NCBI GenBank assembly: GCA_020343555.1
Contig: CP070800.1
Location: 53,776-80,106 of the forward strand
DNA length: 26,331 nt
Reading direction: 5' to 3'
From: Dehalococcoidales bacterium
Lineage (GTDB): Bacteria; Chloroflexota; Dehalococcoidia; Dehalococcoidales; UBA2162
Shown here one piece after another: positions 21,553 to 26,331 of this stretch (position 1 is the first letter of the stretch; each line of letters opens with the position of its first letter). Under the pieces are notes generated by a model. The model saw nothing but the letters and a program-made list of their open reading frames with translations, was not told the DNA's origin and searched no databases. Position numbers and translations under genes: made by a program.

Positions 21553-23484
21553 ATGTCTGATTATGGCTATGCTGGAAAAATTCTGAAAATAGATCTCTCG
21601 GACGGGAAGATAGATTACCTGGATACGTCCAGATATGCCGGCCGTTTTCTTGGCGGGAGAGGAATAGCGGCTAAAATCTACTGGGATGAAACAACGCCGG
21701 AAACGAAAGCGTTGGCACCGGAAAACCGTCTTATATTCATAACCGGTCCTTTAGCGGGATTTACCAGGTTCGCCGGCTGCCGCTGGCAGATATGCGGTAA
21801 GACAGCAGCTATGGATCCTGAGTCGTTTTCCTATGCTAACCTTGGAGGAAGCTGGGGCGCCTGGCTTAAGTACTCCGGATATGACGGGCTGGTTGTTCAG
21901 GGTAAAGCAGCCAAACCTGTGTATATCGCGATCGATAACGGGTCGCCCGTTATAAAGGATGCCGGGCATCTAAAAGGAAAGACCACTCACCAGACAGAAG
22001 CAATACTCAGGCAGGAATACGGGAAAGATGTCAGGGTGCTGTCAACAGGTCCGGCTGGTGAAAATATGGTATCGTTTGCTACCGTTCTGGCATCGGAGAA
22101 TTCTTCGGGTTCAAGCGGATTCGGCGGTGTGATGGGGAGCAAGAACCTTAAGGCTGTAGTGATTAAACAGGAAAGAAAGATACAGCCGGTTGCGGCGGAT
22201 CCGGAAAAACTTCATGAGATCGCAAACCAGGTTTATGAATTGCGAACAAAGAATTACGAAGACTATGAACATATACTACCGCTTAGTATTCAACGAAAGG
22301 CCTGTTTTGGATGCATCAGCGGATGCAGTCGTGGATACTATAAGGCTGACGGATTCATCTATAAATTTCTATGCGCGGCAGCAGGAGTGTACTTCGGACC
22401 AGCTATGAGATATTACGGCGGGATGACTGAAGAAACAAGACAGGCTGGTAACCTGGGTACAAGGCTGTGCGATGAATACGGACTGGATACGTCGGTCGTT
22501 TCTCCACTCATCGAATGGCTTGGTAGATGCTATCGTGAAGGATTGCTGAATGATGAGAATACCGAATTACCTCTGTCAAAGATCGGCAGCGTCGAATTTA
22601 TCAATGTGTTTGTCCAGAAGATAGCATTTCGAGAAGGATTTGGTGAGATACTAGCTCAAGGAACACGAAAAGCCGCCGAATATGTCGGCAGGGAAGCTGA
22701 TAAACAGGTTGATCCGGGCATGATAACGTCGGGTAATGAATCACTGGATTACGATCCCAGGTACATCCTTGCCCACGCGATGATCTACGCAACTGAACCT
22801 CGAAGGGCGATACAGTTACTGCATTCCATCTCACTGCCGGTATCGAGGTGGAACAACTGGCGTGACGGATGGGAAGGGGCTTTTCTTTCAAGTGAAGTGT
22901 TTCAGGAAATTGCAGAAAAGTACTGGGGCAGTCACGAGGCGGGGAACCTTGTTTCACGTAACGATAAAGCACTGGCGGCGAAACTCGTCCAGGATTACGG
23001 CTATGTTAAGGAAAGCATGATACTCTGCGATTTCGTCTGGCCTCTCTGGCAGGTCAGGGATATAGATGAAAGTATTCGGAAACTGACACTGGAAAGCCGT
23101 ATCTTATCAGCAATAACCGGTCGAGAAGTGGATGAATCCGAATTGATGAAGATTGGCGAGAGAAACATGAACATGCAGAGAGCGGTATTGATGAGGCAGG
23201 GCTGGGGAGGAAAACAGGGCGATGTGCTGAACCGGAAACTCTATGAAAGACCGCTCGAGTTCGTCTTTTTCAGTTCTGAATGCATGGTACCGGGTAAAGA
23301 CGGGAAACCGGAGTCGAAAAAAGGTACAATACTGAAACAGGATGAGTTCGAAAATATCCGGGACGAGTATTACGGATTACGGGGCTGGGATAAGGAAACC
23401 GGTTATCAAACGGAGCGATTAATGACATCACTGGATCTCTCAGATATAGCCGCAGAATTAAATGACTTTAAATTATTGAGTTAA
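21553..23484 (+). CDS. Aldehyde:ferredoxin oxidoreductase (AOR) family protein, copy 2
   Basis: The 643-residue paralogue of the 18200-20089 enzyme opens MSDYGYAGKILKIDL and shares FLGGRGIAAK, TGPLAGFTRFAGCRW, NLGGSWG, GVMGSKNLKAV and the central helical domain. The cluster ligands are C251-C254-C258 (CFGCISGC) and C492 (MILCDFVWP); all four are present, as in Pyrococcus AOR. It has more residues at the C-terminus than copy 1. It is divergent from the NUDIX operon and appears to be a single gene, with SD AAAAGAAG. The two copies differ at many positions, so they are old paralogues and probably differ in substrate. No moaA/moeA-type pterin genes are in the window. Confidence 0.93.
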   Translation: MSDYGYAGKILKIDLSDGKIDYLDTSRYAGRFLGGRGIAAKIYWDETTPETKALAPENRLIFITGPLAGFTRFAGCRWQICGKTAAMDPESFSYANLGGSWGAWLKYSGYDGLVVQGKAAKPVYIAIDNGSPVIKDAGHLKGKTTHQTEAILRQEYGKDVRVLSTGPAGENMVSFATVLASENSSGSSGFGGVMGSKNLKAVVIKQERKIQPVAADPEKLHEIANQVYELRTKNYEDYEHILPLSIQRKACFGCISGCSRGYYKADGFIYKFLCAAAGVYFGPAMRYYGGMTEETRQAGNLGTRLCDEYGLDTSVVSPLIEWLGRCYREGLLNDENTELPLSKIGSVEFINVFVQKIAFREGFGEILAQGTRKAAEYVGREADKQVDPGMITSGNESLDYDPRYILAHAMIYATEPRRAIQLLHSISLPVSRWNNWRDGWEGAFLSSEVFQEIAEKYWGSHEAGNLVSRNDKALAAKLVQDYGYVKESMILCDFVWPLWQVRDIDESIRKLTLESRILSAITGREVDESELMKIGERNMNMQRAVLMRQGWGGKQGDVLNRKLYERPLEFVFFSSECMVPGKDGKPESKKGTILKQDEFENIRDEYYGLRGWDKETGYQTERLMTSLDLSDIAAELNDFKLLS

Positions 23485-23528
23485 AAGATGAATGATGGGT
23501 ACGGTCACTTTGTGAACGGATAAAACTC

Positions 23529-23726
23529 TTATATCAACTCGTGTAGTTCATCAAGGCTTAGGTCCGAACTCTGATACGTGCAATAAACACAGGTCAGGTA
23601 CAATTTCAATGTTTGGAGATTCCCCGTCATTCGGAGTTTCCTTCCGCATTCCGGACATTCTTTTTCAGTATGAATAATAGTACCGGTTCCACACCCTCGG
23701 GCATTGTCAGAAAAATGATCCATCAT
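23529..23726 (-). CDS. Small zinc-ribbon protein, tandem copy A
   Basis: The 65-residue protein has CPEC and CVYC separated by 18 residues, a zinc ribbon, followed by a conserved end LSLDELHELI. It is a tandem paralogue of the gene at 23761-23955; shared blocks are TEKECP, CGRKLRMTG, LQT, KLYLTC and YQSS. Unlike that copy, its N-terminus has lost most of the cysteines (one instead of four in the first 14 residues). ATG 23726 or the adjacent ATG 23723 may be the start; AGGTGA is nine bases before the first. Function is unknown. Confidence 0.75.
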   Translation of the reverse strand: MMDHFSDNARGCGTGTIIHTEKECPECGRKLRMTGNLQTLKLYLTCVYCTYQSSDLSLDELHELI

Positions 23727-23760
23727 TTACTATATTCACCTGGAAGAAGTGAGGGATAGT

Positions 23761-23955
23761 TTATATCAGTGCGTGAAGTTCATCCAGGGTGAGTTCCGAA
23801 CTCTGGTATCCGCACTCGGGGCAGGTAAGATAAAGTTTTACCGTTTGAAGACTTCCGGTCATGCGTAATTTCCTGCCACAATCGGGACATTCCTTTTCGG
23901 TATATATCGTGGTCGCGTTGCACCCGCATCCATTATCAGAACAACAATCAGACAT
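23761..23955 (-). CDS. Small zinc-ribbon protein, tandem copy B
   Basis: The 64-residue protein opens MSDCCSDNGCGC, a short Cys-rich head with four cysteines, then the zinc ribbon C23-PD-C26 ... C45-PE-C48 and the tail LTLDELHALI. It has a strong SD, GGAGGAG, eight bases before ATG 23955. It is divergent from the Acr3 gene, 96 bases apart. Together with copy A it forms a two-gene leftward unit that converges on the second AOR. I do not recognise a named family; the extra cysteines could bind a metal or metalloid, a thought prompted only by the arsenite pump next door. Confidence 0.78.
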   Translation of the reverse strand: MSDCCSDNGCGCNATTIYTEKECPDCGRKLRMTGSLQTVKLYLTCPECGYQSSELTLDELHALI

Positions 23956-24051
23956 CTGGTGAACTCCTCCGTCATTTGAAATCCAGTTAATTATACCATA
24001 TTATTGTCTAAATCAATCGGATTAGTCATGTTAATAACGAAAGGATGCATA

Positions 24052-25104
24052 ATGGCTGAAAAAGAACGAAAACTTGGAATCTGGGGCAAATACTTGACTC
24101 TCTGGGTAACGTTGTGTATCGGTGTCGGGATTGGTCTTGGGAAGCTTTTCCCCGGGATTTCCGATTTCCTGGCAGATCTGGAAGTGGCTAACATATCAAT
24201 TCCAATTGCAGTACTCCTTTTCGCAATGATTTATCCGATAATGGTGCAGATAAGCTGGGAGGAGATAAAGAAAGCACTTCGTTCACCTAAACCGATAGGT
24301 CTTACGCTGATTGCAAACTGGACAATAAAACCGTTTGCCATGGCGCTATTCGCCTGGCTGTTTCTGGAGGTAATATTTGGTGATAGTCTTACACCGGAAC
24401 AGGTGGAACAATATCGAGCCGGGACAATATTACTGGGTGTTGCTCCTTGCACCGCCATGGTACTGGTCTGGAGTTACCTTGCCAGAGGAAATATGGCACA
24501 TACTCTGGTGATGACTGCCATAAACTCCCTGGCGATGGTCGTGCTCTACGCTCCTCTGGCAGTTTTATTATTGGGAATATCAGGTATAGAAGTACCCTGG
24601 GATACGATAGCCCTTTCCGTTGCGATATATATCGTTACACCGCTGATCGCCGGATATTTTACACGGAAATGGACGATTCAGAAAAAAGGCATCGCCTGGT
24701 TCGAAAGTAAACTCGAACCATCACTGGGTAAGGTATCGGTTATCGCTTTACTGATCACACTGGTCGTCCTGTTCACATACCAGGGACAGATAATAGTTGA
24801 ACTACCTGCAATAATCGGAATGATCACTCTGGCAATTCTGGTGAATATACTGGTTGTGTTCGGTCTAACGTACCTGGTTGGCCGCCTGATGAAGCTTCAT
24901 TACAGGGATGCCATACCGGCGGCGATCATAGCCGGAAGCAACCATTTTGAGGTAGCGATAGCAGTTGCGACAACACTCTTCGGCGTTGCATCCGGAGCCG
25001 CTCTGGCGACGGTGGTAGGCGTCCTGACAGAAGTACCGATTATGTTACTGCTCGTATGGATATCTCTTATCAGCAGGAAGACTTTTCCCGCACATCTCAG
25101 ATAA
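24052..25104 (+). CDS. acr3: Arsenite efflux permease of the Acr3 family
   Basis: The 350-residue membrane protein has about ten hydrophobic segments and exports arsenite. It carries the conserved cysteine C133 in GVAPCTAMVLVW and glutamate E327 in LTEVPIML, corresponding to the two residues needed by known Acr3 pumps, and the SNHFEVAIAVATTLFG signature. The start is ATG 24052, seven bases after AAAGGA. The frame opens upstream at a TTG (24004) without SD and is not used. No ArsR, ArsC or ArsM is present in the window, so regulation is either distant or constitutive. Confidence 0.93.
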   Translation: MAEKERKLGIWGKYLTLWVTLCIGVGIGLGKLFPGISDFLADLEVANISIPIAVLLFAMIYPIMVQISWEEIKKALRSPKPIGLTLIANWTIKPFAMALFAWLFLEVIFGDSLTPEQVEQYRAGTILLGVAPCTAMVLVWSYLARGNMAHTLVMTAINSLAMVVLYAPLAVLLLGISGIEVPWDTIALSVAIYIVTPLIAGYFTRKWTIQKKGIAWFESKLEPSLGKVSVIALLITLVVLFTYQGQIIVELPAIIGMITLAILVNILVVFGLTYLVGRLMKLHYRDAIPAAIIAGSNHFEVAIAVATTLFGVASGAALATVVGVLTEVPIMLLLVWISLISRKTFPAHLR

Positions 25105-25114
25105 TTATAATATT

Positions 25115-25141
25115 TTGACATTATGCGTCCATTCATATAAA
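25115..25141 (+). promoter_or_regulatory. Candidate promoter for the flavoprotein gene
   Basis: TTGACA (25115-25120, perfect) is followed by TATAAA after 15 bp (25136-25141) or TAAATT after 17 bp (25138-25143). The start near 25148 gives a leader of about 54 bases with SD AAGGAGGT before ATG 25202. Confidence 0.5.
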
Positions 25142-25201
25142 TTTTCAGTTATCGCGTATATTGATTCATGTTTTGCATATTAAAAAGGAGGTAACTGGTT
25201 T

Positions 25202-26331
25202 ATGGCGAACTGGCATGATTACCTGAAGGCGGAAGGTACAGCGCCGAAATGGCCGTATCCTGTCCGCTACGAAGAAGAACAGGACGTGGAAGCAGATGTG
25301 CTTATTGTTGGCGGTGGTATCGCCGGGTGCTGGGCGGCAATTAGCGCAGCCAGGAACGGTGCGAAGGTGGTTATTCTAGAGAAGGGAGATGTCGTGAGAA
25401 GTGGTGCCGGAGGTCCGGGATGTGACCACTGGTGCGATGCTCCGGCAAATCCCCATTCGAAGGTCGATCCTGACGAGTGGGCTAACCATTTTCTCGCTCA
25501 ACCGTATGCCAACGGCATCGGACGGCAGATACAATGCCGTGAGTGCTGGGATACCCTTCTCGAAATGGAGCAGATGGGCGGGAAGATTAGAGACCTTGGC
25601 GATGACTACGTCGGGGCTGAGGGACGGTATGATGATACCAAGCTGATGTTCTCACCGAGGTACAGCCCGAACCATTCTACAGAGGTAGTTATTCGCGTCT
25701 GGGGAACGACGTTCAAACCTGCCCTGAAGAAAGAATGTAAAAGACTGGGAGTACAGATATTCGACCGGGTGATGGTAACGAGTCTTCTCAACGAAGAGGG
25801 TATACAGGGCAGGAGAGTTGTAGGAGCTACCGGGATTAACAATAGAACCGGTGAATTTATTACGGTTAAGGCTAAAGCCACCATACTGAGCGCTGCAGGT
25901 GATTACGGTCTTTTCCTGATGAACACTGAACTTTCTGGATATACGACATTCAGGTCGAGGACCATGTCCGGCGACGGTTTCGCTATGGCATGGAAAGCCG
26001 GAGCTGAGCTGACATTGATGGAACGACAGGGAATGCTGATGCTGGGGACCGGTTTTAAGCATACCTGGTACAGCGGAGCATCCGATGCCAGTTTTGAAAA
26101 CATTCAGCAGGTAGATGCCAACGGTAAGAAACTTCCCTGGCCAACACAGGGTTGGCCGGATGGCGGTGCGATGGGGCCTTCACCCGAGAACAGGGAAAAG
26201 ATACGAAAAGGTCTGCAGACGGGTGAATACGAATTGCCTTTCTGGGGCGACTTCCCGGGAATGTCGGAGATCGAGAGAAAAGCGACCTGGAAACTGATGA
26301 TCGGTGAGGAGTCTACGACAAAGATAATCGT
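25202..26331 (+). CDS. FAD-dependent oxidoreductase, fumarate reductase/AprA-like flavoprotein (3' end outside window)
   Basis: The frame is open from ATG 25202 to the window end, 376 codons without a stop. The start has AAGGAGGT about nine bases upstream. Residues 33-42 (VLIVGGGIAG) are the FAD-binding Rossmann turn, with the ribose-binding acid in VVILEKG (E60). SGAGGPGCDHW around 67-77 and MSGDGFAMAWKAGAEL around 257-270 are typical of the succinate dehydrogenase/fumarate reductase/APS reductase flavoprotein family. There is no signal peptide, so it is cytoplasmic. Ferredoxin-type partners often lie beside such genes; the downstream neighbour is not visible. The reaction is unassigned: fumarate, another enoate, or a sulfur compound are options. 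Confidence 0.87.
   Translation, partial: MANWHDYLKAEGTAPKWPYPVRYEEEQDVEADVLIVGGGIAGCWAAISAARNGAKVVILEKGDVVRSGAGGPGCDHWCDAPANPHSKVDPDEWANHFLAQPYANGIGRQIQCRECWDTLLEMEQMGGKIRDLGDDYVGAEGRYDDTKLMFSPRYSPNHSTEVVIRVWGTTFKPALKKECKRLGVQIFDRVMVTSLLNEEGIQGRRVVGATGINNRTGEFITVKAKATILSAAGDYGLFLMNTELSGYTTFRSRTMSGDGFAMAWKAGAELTLMERQGMLMLGTGFKHTWYSGASDASFENIQQVDANGKKLPWPTQGWPDGGAMGPSPENREKIRKGLQTGEYELPFWGDFPGMSEIERKATWKLMIGEESTTKII

Noticed and set aside
23485..23528. Hairpin GTCAC/GTGAC-like sequence between the second AOR and zinc-ribbon gene as a terminator
   Set aside because: The stem is only about four pairs and there is no U-run.
24004..24051. TTG start of the Acr3 gene at 24004
   Set aside because: No SD precedes it and the extra 16 residues are not part of the Acr3 family; ATG 24052 has AAAGGA.
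1..26331. tRNA, rRNA, CRISPR array, insertion sequence or prophage
   Set aside because: I found no cloverleaf, regularly spaced repeats, transposase, integrase or phage structural gene in any frame.

Overview
The window reads as one stretch of chromosome from an anaerobic bacterium. Markers are two tungsten/molybdenum aldehyde:ferredoxin oxidoreductase (AOR) paralogues, a four-cluster ferredoxin protein, a DUF169 and a DUF1847 protein, a small Mrp/NBP35-type ATPase, QueH instead of QueG for the last queuosine step, and many Cys-rich small proteins. Base composition is moderate, with Shine-Dalgarno (SD) sites and sigma70-like promoters. This style fits uncultured Chloroflexota (Dehalococcoidia-like), but no rRNA or other phylogenetic marker is present, so that placement is inference only. 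I saw no transposase, phage gene, CRISPR array, tRNA or rRNA.

Layout. (1) 1-2684: tail of an unknown gene, then an AlgI-type MBOAT O-acyltransferase and a DHHW-family protein, a polysaccharide O-acetylation pair. (2) 2933-6008: zinc alcohol dehydrogenase, terminator, then a LsrF-like class I aldolase and a second zinc dehydrogenase in one operon. (3) 6014-9867: DUF169 protein and four-cluster ferredoxin on the minus strand. Divergent from them is a plus-strand operon of DUF1847 protein, an Mrp-type ATPase lacking its usual cluster cysteines, and a small ATC-hydrolase-like protein. (4) 9893-12072: oligopeptide-type ABC transporter lipoprotein behind a long structured leader. (5) 12170-14517: operon of a pyruvate kinase without its B (lid) domain, a HAD phosphatase and QueH. 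(6) 14701-16046: Crp/Fnr-family regulator, small ferredoxin and small zinc ribbon. (7) 16057-18195: a near-consensus CRP-type site upstream of a TATAAT box, a mini-ORF fused to an intrinsic terminator, then a radical SAM protein and QueA. (8) 18200-23484: minus-strand NUDIX-methyltransferase-AOR operon, divergent from a second AOR, with a perfect 13-bp palindrome between them. (9) 23529-26331: two tandem zinc-ribbon paralogues, an Acr3 arsenite permease, and the 5' part of a fumarate-reductase-like flavoprotein that runs off the end.

How it may work together. AORs, ferredoxins and the flavoprotein suggest aldehyde or carboxylate redox chemistry linked to low-potential electron carriers. The Crp/Fnr regulator and a matching site 5' of the radical SAM-queA operon suggest local regulatory wiring. 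Most unusual are the lid-less pyruvate kinase, the CxxC-less Mrp ATPase in a DUF1847 operon, the CRP-type site about 41.5 bp from the predicted start followed by a mini-ORF/terminator leader, and the paired AORs with a shared palindrome. All intergenic stretches are under 300 bases.
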